Assembly: GCF_013186535.1 (NCBI RefSeq)
Contig: NZ_JABMCZ010000002.1
Coordinates: 1,240,001 to 1,304,000, forward strand
Source: Nocardia terpenica
Lineage (GTDB): Bacteria; Actinomycetota; Actinomycetes; Mycobacteriales; Mycobacteriaceae
Length of the DNA: 64,000 bases
Reading direction: 5' to 3'
Of the stretch, positions 49,101-58,100 are shown in pieces. Each line of letters begins with the position of its first letter. Positions within the stretch are counted from its first letter, which is position 1. The notes under the pieces were generated by a model, which worked only from the letters and a program-made list of their open reading frames with translations, did not search any database and was not told the origin of the DNA. The position numbers and the translations under genes are program-made.

Positions 49101-49518
49101 GCAGTGGCTGGCGGTCACGCCGCCGCGGCTGCCCCGGCTGGCCACGCTCGACTCGGTGGTGGGCCGGACCGCGCCGGTGCTGGAGGACTGGCACGTCGGC
49201 CTGGCCTTCCCGTGCCAGCGCCCGTTCGACCACCGCGACGGGGTGGCCCAGGTGCCGCGCTGGCGCATCCTGCCCGACCGGGTCGGCTCCGACGCCTCCA
49301 ATGCCTGGCAGGACGATATCGGCGGCGGCCCGCTCGGCTGGACCGGACTGCTGCTGCAGGCCCAGACCGTGCCCGCCTACCTGGACCACGACTGGGAGCG
49401 GGACTGGGGCGAATTGGAGCGGTTCACCCCCTATGTCCCCGCCGCGCCCGCCACCATCGGCGTCACCGTGCGCACCACGTGGGGCTGGACCAAGGACGTA
49501 CCGATCAAGGTGCGCTGA
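46129..49518 (+). CDS. emb: arabinosyltransferase (Emb family), first copy
   Basis: A 1,129-residue Emb protein: N-terminal external domain, GT-C membrane core with the catalytic ANTSDDGYILNMARASKHSG region (first Asp of DDGYIL is the catalytic Asp; the Met corresponds to EmbB Met306), RWFGVAEAPFGWPYEV and a C-terminal carbohydrate-binding domain. It extends arabinan using decaprenyl-phosphoryl-arabinose. Residues ~446-466 (WSRRAFGRD, then SGQKHAGI) are encoded by two hairpin repeats and have no counterpart in the second copy. GTG 46129 follows TAGCAT by 8 nt. Confidence 0.92.
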   Translation: MRADSPRLSRVRLIALVAGVLGVLLAVVTPLLPVRQDRATLDWPQPQSVNVDAPLVSYSPLSVDLTVPCAAFRDLPTGTVLSTVPAQAPGATAKGLLARITDEPGTGRTLSVLLHDIPLLRAPMAEIADCAAFTVHSTAAATTAELTGVHRQDGTPFTDTVGGDVRPQIVGVFTDLDRAQLGAAHLHAAIDSRFSSTPSWVKLAGIAGAVLCTLIALGCLHLIDTADGRRPRRVFPAHWWRFTVADAVVLGTLLLWHIIGANTSDDGYILNMARASKHSGYMANYYRWFGVAEAPFGWPYEVLAWMTRISTASPWMRLPALIAGVACWLVISREVLPRLGSRVRRAAIPRWTAGLVFLAAWLPYDNGLRPEPLIALGALLTWCSIERSIATGRLLPAAVGVLIAAFSLAAGPTGLICIAALIAGSRPVLQHIIKRARVGVPASSSWSRRAFGRDLTGDSGQKHAGIKGGGAGVWSAILRYGGLLAPGAAAGTLVLVVVFADQTLASVLEATRVRKIIGPNVAWFDERTRWDSLLALSPDGSLARRFGILGMLLCLGVCVLVMLRKNGRIPGTSRGPSARVLGIVFMSLLLMMFTPTKWTHHFGVYAGLAGSLAALTAIAVGVDGIRAAYNRSLFAAAVFFLLAVTFTGSNGWWYVSSYGVPWWDKAPLLFGKGFSTLFLGLSILCLLLAAWLYYREPYRSAGQTEVAAGQSVGANAVARRRFDRFAIEPLTIAAAAVVLFEVASLGKAAVAQYPAYSVAQANLRALGGHSCSLADDVLVETDTADSLLQPYTGGAADGLAADNVGFTPNGVASDLTADAEETVTGGANSVNSDSKNKTSRTTSAGTGGGSVTQPGINGSTVALPFGLDPARTPVMGSYTTGDKQQAHLTSQWYRMDLAAARRDSAYQVLVVTAAGRIRSVNKDGVVTYGQDLRVEFADRAADGTVRPLGSFVPLDIGGAPSWRNMRVPLDRIPAQANAVRIVAAANDLTAKQWLAVTPPRLPRLATLDSVVGRTAPVLEDWHVGLAFPCQRPFDHRDGVAQVPRWRILPDRVGSDASNAWQDDIGGGPLGWTGLLLQAQTVPAYLDHDWERDWGELERFTPYVPAAPATIGVTVRTTWGWTKDVPIKVR
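47465..47526. repeat. two head-to-head hairpin repeats inside emb
   Basis: An inverted hairpin (47465-47491) and a forward hairpin (47500-47526) separated by 8 bp. They add about 20 codons to a loop between membrane helices, keeping the frame. Confidence 0.8.
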
Positions 49519-49594
49519 CGCGGCGATCGCGACAATCCGGAAGATCCGCGCGCCGGGTGTCACCGTGAACGCGGTCACTCCCAGCGCGGGAAGA

Positions 49595-49600
49595 TAACAT
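49595..49600 (+). promoter_or_regulatory. -10 box, leaderless type (emb 2)
   Basis: TAACAT, 8 nt before the GTG at 49609. Confidence 0.4.
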
Positions 49601-49608
49601 CACCAACC

Positions 49609-52600
49609 GTGCCCGACGCCGCAACCGCTGTCTTGACAGAACCCAGGCCCGCCGCAGCCGCGGCGACGCCCAGCGATTTCCGCACCGCCCGGCTCATCGC
49701 GATCGTCGCGGGGCTGCTGGGTGCGCTGTTCGCGATCGCGACCCCGTTCCTCCCGGTCTCCCAGACCACCGCGGAGGTGAACTGGCCGCAGGGCGGCACC
49801 CTCGGCAGCGTCGAGGCGCCGCTGATGGCACAGGTGCCGGTCGATCTGTCGGCGAGCATTCCGTGCTCGGTGGTGGACCGGCTGCCCCAGGGCGGCATGC
49901 TGCTCAACACCGCACCGCCGCAGGGGGATCGGGCCGCGCTGCAGGCGTTGTTCGTCCGCGTCACCCCCGACTCGGTGGACGTGGTGGACCGCAACGCGAT
50001 CGTGGCGTCGGCGAAGCGGTCCGAGCTCGGCGCCTGCACCTCGATCACGATCACCTCGAACATCGACCGCACCTACGCGAAGTTCGAGGGCATGACCACG
50101 CAGGTGCAACGCCCGGTCGCGGGCGGCCCGGCCGGGGCCACCGAGACCGCGACGGTTCCGGTGGAGGGCACGCTGTCGGGCGATCTGCGGCCGCAGGTGG
50201 TCGGCGTGTTCTCCGATCTGAAGGGCGCCGCGCCCGCCGGGCTGTCGTTCCACATGACCGTCGACTCGCGGTTCTCCTCGACCCCGACCGTGTTCAAGCT
50301 GGTCGCGATGATCGCCGCGGTGATCTGCACGCTGATCGCGCTGGCGGCGCTGGCCCGGCTGGACACCGGCGACGGCCGCGGCCACCGCCGCATCTTCCCC
50401 GCGCACTGGCTGCGACCGACCTGGGCGGACGGCGCCGTCATCGGCACCCTGCTGCTGTGGCACTTCGTGGGCGCCAACACCTCCGACGACGGCTACATCC
50501 TGACCATGGTCCGGGAGGCCCCGCACGCGGGCTATCTGGCCAACTACTTCCGCTGGTTCGGCGTGCCGGAGGCGCCGTTCGGCTGGTACTACTACGTCAT
50601 CCAGGTCTTCGCCCAGATCTCCACCGCCAGCCCGTGGGTGCGGATTCCGGCGCTGGTGTGCGGAATCCTGTGCTGGATGGTGATCAGCCGCGAGGTGGTG
50701 CCGCGGCTGGGTCGCGGGGTGCGCGTCTCGAAGGTGGCGCTGTGGACCGGCGGCCTGGTGTTCCTGGCGTTCTGGCTGCCCTACGACAACGGCCTGCGCT
50801 CGGAGCCGATCGTCGCGCTGGGCGCGCTGCTGACCTGGGTCTCGATCGAGCGGGCCATCGCCACCGGGCGGCTGCTGCCCGCCGCGGTCGCGGTGCTGGT
50901 GGCCGCCTTCACGCTGGCCGCCGCGCCGACCGGACTGATGTGTATCGCCGCGCTGCTCGCCGGTATCCGGCCGCTGGTGCGGATCGTGGTGCGCCGCCGC
51001 CGCGACCTGGCCGCCGCGTCCGAAACCCGGTGGGGCTCGGGCATGTTGGGGTCGACGCTGCCGCTGCTGGCGCCGATCGCGGCGGCCGGATTCCTGGTGC
51101 TGACCGTCGTCTACACCGACCAGACCTTCGCCGGTATCCAGGAGGCCGACCGGGTGCGCCGGGTCATCGGCCCGAACCTGGCCTGGTACGAGGACTACCT
51201 GCGGTACTACTACCTGTTCGTGCAGACCGTCGACGGCTCGCTGTCGCGCCGGTTCGCCTTCCTGGTGATGATTCTGTGCCTGGTCACCACCGCGCTGGTG
51301 CTGCTGCGCCGCCGCCGGGTGCCGGGCATCTCCAGCGGTCCGACGTGGCGGCTGGTCGGGGTGGTCTTCGGGACGATCTTCTTCATGATGTTCAACCCGA
51401 CCAAGTGGACCCACCACTTCGGCGCCTACGCCGGTATCGCGGGTTCGCTGGCCGCGGTGACGGCGGTGGCGGTGTCGGCCACGGCGCTGCGCTCGCGCAA
51501 GAACCGGTCGGTGTTCCTGGCCGCGCTGCTGTTCGTGCTGGCGCTGTCGTTCTCGGGCATCAACGGCTACTGGTACGTGTCCAGCTACGGCGTGCCGTGG
51601 TTCGACAAGCCGGTGTCGCTGCACGGCCATCAGGCCAACACCCTGGTGCTGGTGCTGTTCGGGCTGGCGCTGGCGGTGGTGGCCTGGCAGGCGCTGCGGG
51701 AGGACTATGTCAAGCCGCCCGCGAGCCCGAAGACCGCGCGCGGCAGGCGGATTCGCCGGTTCGCGGCCATCCCGCTCACGGTCATCGCCGCGCTGGTGGT
51801 GGCGTTCGAGGTGCTGTCGCTGGTCAAGGGCGCGGTCTCGCAGTATCCGGCGTACTCGCTGGCGCGCTCGAACATCGATGCGCTGGACGGCAACAGCTGC
51901 GGGCTCGCCAAGGACGTGCTCGTGGAGGCGGATCCGAATGCCGGGCGCCTGCAACCGATCATCGATCCGGCGAACCCGCCGAAGAACGGTGATCCGCTGG
52001 CCGGGAGCGAATCCACCGGCTTCGACCCGAACGGCGTGCCCACCGATCTGAAGGCCGATGCGGTGGAGGTGAAGCCGGGCACCGGCAACACCTCCAACCA
52101 GTCCGTGGGCGCCAACTTCGCCGAGGGCCAGAACGCGGGCACCGGCGGCGGCCGCACCGGCGAGCCCGGTGTCAACGGCAGCACCGTGGCGCTGCCGTTC
52201 GGGCTGGACCCCAAGACCACTCCGATCATGGGCAGCTACCAGGAGGGCCTGCAGCAGCCCGCGCACCTGGTCTCCAGCTGGTACGGGCTGCCCGCGCGGT
52301 CGGCCGATTCGCCGCTGGTGGTGATCTCGGCCGCCGGGCGCATCCTGTCCTTCGACGACACCGGCTCGCTGCAGTACGGCCAGGATCTGCTGCTGGAGTA
52401 CGGCAAGCGGCAGCCCGACGGCACCGTGAAGTCCGAGGGCACCTACATCCCGCGCGATATCGGGCCGTCGCCGTCGTGGCGCAATCTGCGAATCCCGTTG
52501 TCGGGCATCGCCGCCGACGCCGACGCGGTGCGGATCGTGGCCAATCGCCGGGTGCTGATCGGCGACCAATGGCTGGCGTTCACCCCGCCGCGGGTGCCGA

Positions 52601-52989
52601 AGATGCAGACGCTGGACGGCTACCTGGGGCACGAGCAGCCGGTGCTGGAGGACTGGGCGGTGGGCCTGCAGTTCCCGTGCCAGCAGCCGTTCCTGCATCG
52701 CTACGGCGTGGCGACCATGCCGAACTTCCGGATCAAGCCGGACCGGGGGCTGGCGGTCAGCTCCACCGACACCTGGCAGGCCGAGGAGTTCGGCGGCCCG
52801 CTCGGCTTCGCCAATATGCTGGCCGGGGCGACCACGGTCCCGACCTATCTGAAGGACAACTGGGCCCGCGACTGGGGTTCGCTGGAACGCTACGACCGGT
52901 ATTACCCCGACGCCAAGCCCGCGCGGATCGACACCGGCACCGCGACCCGCTCGGGATTCTGGTCGCCGGGCCGGATGCGGGTGTCCTGA
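49609..52989 (+). CDS. emb: arabinosyltransferase (Emb family), second copy
   Basis: A 1,126-residue Emb paralogue, similar in layout to the first copy: external domain to ~residue 220, GT-C core with ANTSDDGYILTMVREAPHAG, RWFGVPEAPFGWYYYVIQVF, a long helical region and a carbohydrate-binding C-terminus (GRTGEPGVNGSTVALPFGLD). At the ethambutol-determining site the Met is kept but the next residue is Val rather than Ala. There is no repeat insertion. It has its own leaderless-type promoter. Mycobacteria have three such genes; here only two are adjacent. Confidence 0.93.
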   Translation: MPDAATAVLTEPRPAAAAATPSDFRTARLIAIVAGLLGALFAIATPFLPVSQTTAEVNWPQGGTLGSVEAPLMAQVPVDLSASIPCSVVDRLPQGGMLLNTAPPQGDRAALQALFVRVTPDSVDVVDRNAIVASAKRSELGACTSITITSNIDRTYAKFEGMTTQVQRPVAGGPAGATETATVPVEGTLSGDLRPQVVGVFSDLKGAAPAGLSFHMTVDSRFSSTPTVFKLVAMIAAVICTLIALAALARLDTGDGRGHRRIFPAHWLRPTWADGAVIGTLLLWHFVGANTSDDGYILTMVREAPHAGYLANYFRWFGVPEAPFGWYYYVIQVFAQISTASPWVRIPALVCGILCWMVISREVVPRLGRGVRVSKVALWTGGLVFLAFWLPYDNGLRSEPIVALGALLTWVSIERAIATGRLLPAAVAVLVAAFTLAAAPTGLMCIAALLAGIRPLVRIVVRRRRDLAAASETRWGSGMLGSTLPLLAPIAAAGFLVLTVVYTDQTFAGIQEADRVRRVIGPNLAWYEDYLRYYYLFVQTVDGSLSRRFAFLVMILCLVTTALVLLRRRRVPGISSGPTWRLVGVVFGTIFFMMFNPTKWTHHFGAYAGIAGSLAAVTAVAVSATALRSRKNRSVFLAALLFVLALSFSGINGYWYVSSYGVPWFDKPVSLHGHQANTLVLVLFGLALAVVAWQALREDYVKPPASPKTARGRRIRRFAAIPLTVIAALVVAFEVLSLVKGAVSQYPAYSLARSNIDALDGNSCGLAKDVLVEADPNAGRLQPIIDPANPPKNGDPLAGSESTGFDPNGVPTDLKADAVEVKPGTGNTSNQSVGANFAEGQNAGTGGGRTGEPGVNGSTVALPFGLDPKTTPIMGSYQEGLQQPAHLVSSWYGLPARSADSPLVVISAAGRILSFDDTGSLQYGQDLLLEYGKRQPDGTVKSEGTYIPRDIGPSPSWRNLRIPLSGIAADADAVRIVANRRVLIGDQWLAFTPPRVPKMQTLDGYLGHEQPVLEDWAVGLQFPCQQPFLHRYGVATMPNFRIKPDRGLAVSSTDTWQAEEFGGPLGFANMLAGATTVPTYLKDNWARDWGSLERYDRYYPDAKPARIDTGTATRSGFWSPGRMRVS

Positions 52990-53004
52990 CCCGGTTAGAC
53001 GAGG

Positions 53005-53039
53005 AAGCGGGCGGCGCATCGAGTATGCGGCGCCCGCTT
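53005..53039. terminator. hairpin after emb 2
   Basis: AAGCGGGCG (53005-53013) pairs with CGCCCGCTT (53031-53039), with an inner GCAT/ATGC stem, followed by TTT 4 nt later. It lies between convergent emb and the small gene at 53046. Confidence 0.6.
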
Positions 53040-53045
53040 CGGGTT

Positions 53046-53246
53046 TCAGCCCTCGATCCGTTCGAACCACTCGTAGACGGGCAGGCTGCCCTCGGCGGTT
53101 TCCTGCCAGCGTGGGGTCACCTTGAAGCGCTCGTAGCCGCCGTTGAACTGCACCCGCAATTCGATGCCGGGCGGCGTGATCCTGACGATCCGTTGCGGCA
53201 GGTCGACTGGCCCGCCCTCGAGTACGGCCTTCGGTGAGCTACCCAT
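53046..53246 (-). CDS. small hypothetical protein (DUF5988-like)
   Basis: A 66-residue protein beginning MGSSPKAVLEGGPVDLPQRI, with FNGGYERFKVTPRW and LPVYEWFER near the end. The pattern EGGPxDLP...GGYERF...LPVYxW fits, from memory, the small DUF5988 family of actinobacteria; function unknown. It is convergent with emb 2 and separated from accD4 by a repeat array. Confidence 0.55.
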   Translation of the reverse strand: MGSSPKAVLEGGPVDLPQRIVRITPPGIELRVQFNGGYERFKVTPRWQETAEGSLPVYEWFERIEG

Positions 53247-53355
53247 AGCTGAAGGCTCTCACACCCGGACCCATCGGCCGACCGATTCCGCGAAAGACAC
53301 TCCGCGCGGGCAGTCACGCTGCGCACACCTGGTGTTGTCTTGGGGTTCACTTTCG

Positions 53356-53554
53356 GTCCCGGCCAAAAGCACGCCGGGACCAGGAATACGAACAGGCCGG
53401 GACCAGAGAAACGAGCACGCCGGGACCAGAGAAACGAACGCGCCGGGACCAGAGAAACGAGCACGCCGGGACCAGGGGGCGGCATGCCGGAACGGAGAAA
53501 CGAACGCGGCGGGACCGGCCTTCTCATGATTCCGGCGTGCTTTTGGCCGGAATC
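53356..53554. repeat. hairpin repeat array (23-bp units)
   Basis: A forward hairpin (53356-53380), then half-units of 23 bp (CAGAGAAACGA- variants ending GCCGGGAC), two more diverged units, and an inverted hairpin (53528-53554) ending 4 bp before the accD4 stop. The lone right-half units are not hairpins themselves. Confidence 0.85.
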
Positions 53555-53558
53555 TCGG

Positions 53559-55103
53559 CTACAGCGGGAGCAGGTGGTGTTTGCGGGGGTTGCGGTCGAG
53601 TTTCTTGTCGCGCAGGAGGTTCAGGGCGCGGCGGATTTCCAGGCGGGTCGAGGCGGGGGCGATGACGGCGTCGATGTAGCCGCGCTCGGCGGCGGGCCAC
53701 GGGGTGGCGATGGTCGCGTTGTAGAAGTCGATCATCTGCTGCCGGACGGCCGCGCGCTGGTCCTCGGGGGCCGCCTCGATCTGCCGACGGCCGATCACGC
53801 TGACCGCGCTCTCCGCGCCCATGACCGCGATGCGGGCGGTCGGCCAGGCCAGATACGCGTCCGCGCCGAGCGCCTTGGAGCCCATGACCGCCCAGCCGCC
53901 GCCGTACGCCTTGCGCACGACGATGGTCACCTTCGGGACCGTGGCCTCCACGTAGGAGAACAGGAACCGGCCACCGCGCTTGATGACGCCGATCTTCTCC
54001 TGCTCCACACCGGGCAGGAAGCCGGGGGTGTCGACCACCAGCACCAGCGGGATCTCGAAGGCGTCGCACATCCGCACGAAATGGGCGGCCTTGTCGGAGG
54101 CCCGCGCGTCCAGGGCGCCCGCGTACATCATCGGCTGGTTGGCGACCACGCCGACGCTGCGGCCGTCGACCCGCGCGAAGCCGGTGATGATGTTCTGCCC
54201 GGACTGCGCGCCGATCTCGTGGAAATTGCCGTCGTCGAAGATGCGTAGCAGGATCTCGTGCATGTCGTAGGCGGCATTGTCGGAGTCCGGCACGATCGTG
54301 TCGAGCTCGCGATCGCTGTCGGTGAGCTCCGGTTCCAGCCCCGGGTTCACGATCGGCGCCTGCTCCTGGCAGCTGGACGGCAGGAAGCTCAGATAGTTCC
54401 GCACCCACTCGAACGCCGCCCGCTCGTCCTCGGCGACGTGGTGGATATTGCCGTACTCGGCCTGGCTGCGCGCGCCGCCCAGCTCCTCGAGGCTGACCTC
54501 CTCGCCGGTGACCTCGCGAATCACCTTGGGGCCGGTCACGAACATGTACGCCGCTTCCGTGGCCACCACGACGTCGGTATTGATCGGGGCGTACACCGCG
54601 CCGCCCGCACAGCTACCCAGGATCATCGAGATCTGCGGCACCATGCCGGACAGCGGCTCCATCCGCTTGCCCAGCTCGGCGTACCAGTTCAGCGAGGTCA
54701 CCGCCTCCTGCACGCGCGCACCGCCGGAATCGTTGATGCCGACCACCGGGCAGCCGATCTTGGCGGCCAGTTCCAGCACCGCGGCCACCTTGCGGCCGAA
54801 CATCTCGCCGACCGAACCGCCGTAGACGGTCTGATCGTGCGAGAACACGGCCACCGGGCGGCCCTCGACGAGGCCGTGGCCGGTGACCACGCCGTCGCCG
54901 TAGAGCGCGTCCTTGTCGCCCGGATTGCGCACCAGCGCACCGATTTCCACGAAGGTGCCCGGATCCAACAGCATGTCGATCCGCTCGCGGGCCGACGGAA
55001 TTCCCTTGCGGGCCCGTTTGGCCACCCCCGCTTCACCCGCCGGCTCCTGCGCCAGTTCCAGTTTCTTCCGCAGGTCGGCGAGTTTCTCGGCGGTACTGCT
55101 CAC
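53559..55103 (-). CDS. accD4: acyl-CoA carboxylase beta subunit AccD4
   Basis: A 514-residue carboxyltransferase matching Rv3799c. The two crotonase-fold halves carry the acyl-CoA oxyanion site GSCAGGAVYAPINTD and the second-half FLPGVEQEKIGVIKRGGRFL and KAYGGGWAVMGSKALGADAY. With AccA3 and AccD5/AccE it carboxylates the long acyl-CoA that Pks13 uses as extender for mycolic acids. It overlaps the pks13 stop (ATGA at 55100-55103), so expression is coupled. Last gene of the fadD32-pks13-accD4 operon. Confidence 0.95.
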   Translation of the reverse strand: MSSTAEKLADLRKKLELAQEPAGEAGVAKRARKGIPSARERIDMLLDPGTFVEIGALVRNPGDKDALYGDGVVTGHGLVEGRPVAVFSHDQTVYGGSVGEMFGRKVAAVLELAAKIGCPVVGINDSGGARVQEAVTSLNWYAELGKRMEPLSGMVPQISMILGSCAGGAVYAPINTDVVVATEAAYMFVTGPKVIREVTGEEVSLEELGGARSQAEYGNIHHVAEDERAAFEWVRNYLSFLPSSCQEQAPIVNPGLEPELTDSDRELDTIVPDSDNAAYDMHEILLRIFDDGNFHEIGAQSGQNIITGFARVDGRSVGVVANQPMMYAGALDARASDKAAHFVRMCDAFEIPLVLVVDTPGFLPGVEQEKIGVIKRGGRFLFSYVEATVPKVTIVVRKAYGGGWAVMGSKALGADAYLAWPTARIAVMGAESAVSVIGRRQIEAAPEDQRAAVRQQMIDFYNATIATPWPAAERGYIDAVIAPASTRLEIRRALNLLRDKKLDRNPRKHHLLPL

Positions 55104-58100
55104 TTCTCTCCCTTCGCGATCGCCGCCAGCTTCTGGGTGAGGTCGGCGCCGATCGTGGCGATGCGTGGTTCATCGATGATCTGGAGGTGATCACCCGGGA
55201 TGTGGATGATCTCCAGATTCGGGATGTACTCATCCCAGCCGCCGTTGGGGCGGCGCGCGCCGTAGCGGGGCTCCAGCTCGATCGCACCGTCGTGATAGCG
55301 ATCGGCAAGGTAGAGAACGACATTCCCGTCGTAGCGGGACGGCTGCATCTTCGCCAGTTCCTGGTGCTCGACCCACGAGGTGCGCTGGTGTTCGAGCACG
55401 CCGCCGGGAATCTTCGTCCCGGAGAACTTGATCAGCTCCATCACGATCTGCAGCTGCTCCTCGTCGCTGGCGGCGGCCAGTTCCTCGAGCTGTTCGCGAT
55501 CCAGTTCACCGGCGATATTGAAGGTCTTCTTGGCGAATGCCTGGTATCGCTCGATCCGGCGGATCCGCTCTTCCGGGCTGTTGTCCTCCGGCTCGGCCGG
55601 AATCGCCAGATCGATGAGGCCGATCCAGCGAACATCGGCGCCCTCCTCCCGGAGCAGCTGCCCGACCTGCAGGGCCAGCACCGCGCCCAGCGACCAGCCG
55701 TAGAGCACGTACGGGCCCTCCGGCTGCACCTTGCGGATCTCGGGAAGGTACTGGCGCGCACGCTCTTCGATGGAGCCCTCGGTCCGCTCGAAGCCGTACA
55801 TCGGGGTGTCGGCGGGCAGGCGCTTCAGCAGCGGCTCGTACACCAGCGTGTTGCCACCGGCCGGGTAGAACACCAGCACCGGCACCGCGTCCGAGCCCTC
55901 GACGGGTGCGCGCAGCGTCCGGATCAGGCCGTCGATGCTGGAGCCGCTGTCCTCGTAGCGCCGCACGATATCGGCCATCTGCTCGATGGTCTCGCAGTCG
56001 CGCAGTTCCTCGACATCGATCTCGGCGCCGACCCGCTCCGACAGCCGCTCGGCCAGCTTCTGCACGGTCGGATCGTCCAGGATCGGCAGGGTGTTGAAGA
56101 TGCCGCCCGCGGACTTACCGGTGACGACCGCCCAGGTGCCGAAGGTGAGGCGCTCGGCCGCATCGCGCGGGGGGACATTGTCCTCGTCCGCGGCGGCCGC
56201 CTCCTCGACGGGCGTCGAATCATCCTGTGCCGCGGCCTGTTCGGCGACCTTCTCCTTGACCACCGCGGCCGGGTCCTGCCCCGACTCCATGGCCGCCCGG
56301 GCGGCGGCGACGAAGTTGTCGTCCACCGTCAGCGCGCCGCCCTCGGCGGCCTGCCGATCGGCGAGCTCGCGCACCTCGTCGCGATGCTCGATGGCATACC
56401 GCAGCACCTTGCCGACCTCGTGCAGGCTGGCGTCGCGCACGGCCTGCACCTGGAGGGACGGAATATCGAACTCGTACTCGACGCGATTCTTGATGCGCAT
56501 CGCCATGAGCGAGTCCAGGCCCAGCTCCATGAGCGGGATCTCCATGGGGAGGTCCTCGACGGCGTAGCCCATGGACTCGGCGACGATGACGGCGAGGCGG
56601 TCTTCGACTGTTTGGGAGCTGTTGGGATCCCAACGGTCGCCGGAGGTCCCGGCCAAAAGCGTGCCGGGAACATTGGATGCGGGCGCGCCGGGAACATTGG
56701 ATGTGGGCGTGCCGGGAACATTGGATGTGGGCGTGCCGGGAACGTCAGAGTCCGAAGTAGAAGTGCCAGGAGTCGCCACTCCCGATGCCCCATTCCCCTC
56801 GATTCCGGCGTGCTTTTGGCCGGAATCCCCCGTCACCACGGCCTCGAACAGCAGTCGGAAAGCGTTGTCCTCCTTGGCGTGCACCTGGACCGAGGCACCG
56901 CCGAGGTGTGGTGTCAGGGTGGTGGTGAGGGTGCCGGAGGCGGGCAGGGGGGAGTGGGCGACGGTCGCGCCGAGCGAGACGTCCGACAGCACCTGTGCGG
57001 CGGCGGCGTGCACCAGCGCGGCCGGGTCGGTGACGGCACCGGCCAGCACCTCCCAGGCGTGGCGGCCGTCCGGCAGCGCGACGTGCGCGCCCGGCACGAC
57101 GCCGTTGCCGGAGCCGGTCCCGGCAGTGATATTGACCTTGGGCCAGTACTCCTTGCGCAGGAACGCGGTGCGCGGAATGTCGGCGTAGTCGCCGGCGGGC
57201 AGCAGCGAGGGCAGGTCGACCCGATGGCCCTGCACGTACAGCTGCGCCAGCGCCGAGATCAGGCCCGCGGACTCGTCCTCCTTGCGCTTGAGCGTCGGGA
57301 TCAGCGCCGCGTCGTGCACGCCCGCCGCGAACGTGGTGCCCAGCACCTGCATCAGCGCAACGGAATTCGGCGACAGCTCCAGGTAGGTGGTGACGCCGCT
57401 GTCCACCGCCTGCCGCACCGCATTGGTGAAGTACACCGCGTGCCGCATATTGGTGACCCAGTAGTCCACGTCGTGCACCGGGGCATGGCCCGCGCGATAC
57501 ACCGCGGCCTTGTGCACGGTCGAGTACAGGTCCGCCCGCAGCGAACTCGGCTCGATCCCCGCCAGTTCCGCGGCCAGCTCGCCCAGCAGTGGATCGGTCT
57601 GCGAGGTGTGGCCCGCGCCGCGGGTCTGCAGCACGCGGGCGAACTTGCCCTCGGCCTCCGCGCGGGCCACGACCGCCTGCACCTGCTCCGGCGGGCCGCC
57701 GATGACGGTGTTGGTCGGCGCGGCGTACACCGCGACCTCGAGGTCCGGATAGTCCGCGAGCACGGCCTCGATATCCTCGGCGCTGTACTCGACCAGGGCC
57801 ATATTGCGGACCTCGGCGTCGGACAGCATCTGCTCGCCCTCGCCCATGAGCCGCGACCGCGCGCAGATCACGCGCACCGCGTCCTCCAGGTTCAGGCCGC
57901 CCGAAATGTAGGCTCCCGCAACCTCACCCATGGAGTGACCGACCACGCCCTCCGGCTCGGCGCCGTGCGCGCGCAGCACCGCGGCCAGGCCCAGCTGGAT
58001 GGTGAAGATGCCGACCTGCAACGTGCCCACGTCCCAGTCCTGGGCATCGTCGAGGAACATGCCGCGCACCGAGTAGCCGCCCTCGAACTGCACCAGCTCG

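Noticed and set aside
49600..53070. Very long antisense reading frame (over 1,100 codons) opposite the second emb gene
   Set aside because: Low-complexity Arg/Gly/His-rich translation with no domain; it is a GC-content shadow of emb. The same holds for 44194-46110 and 55187-60400.
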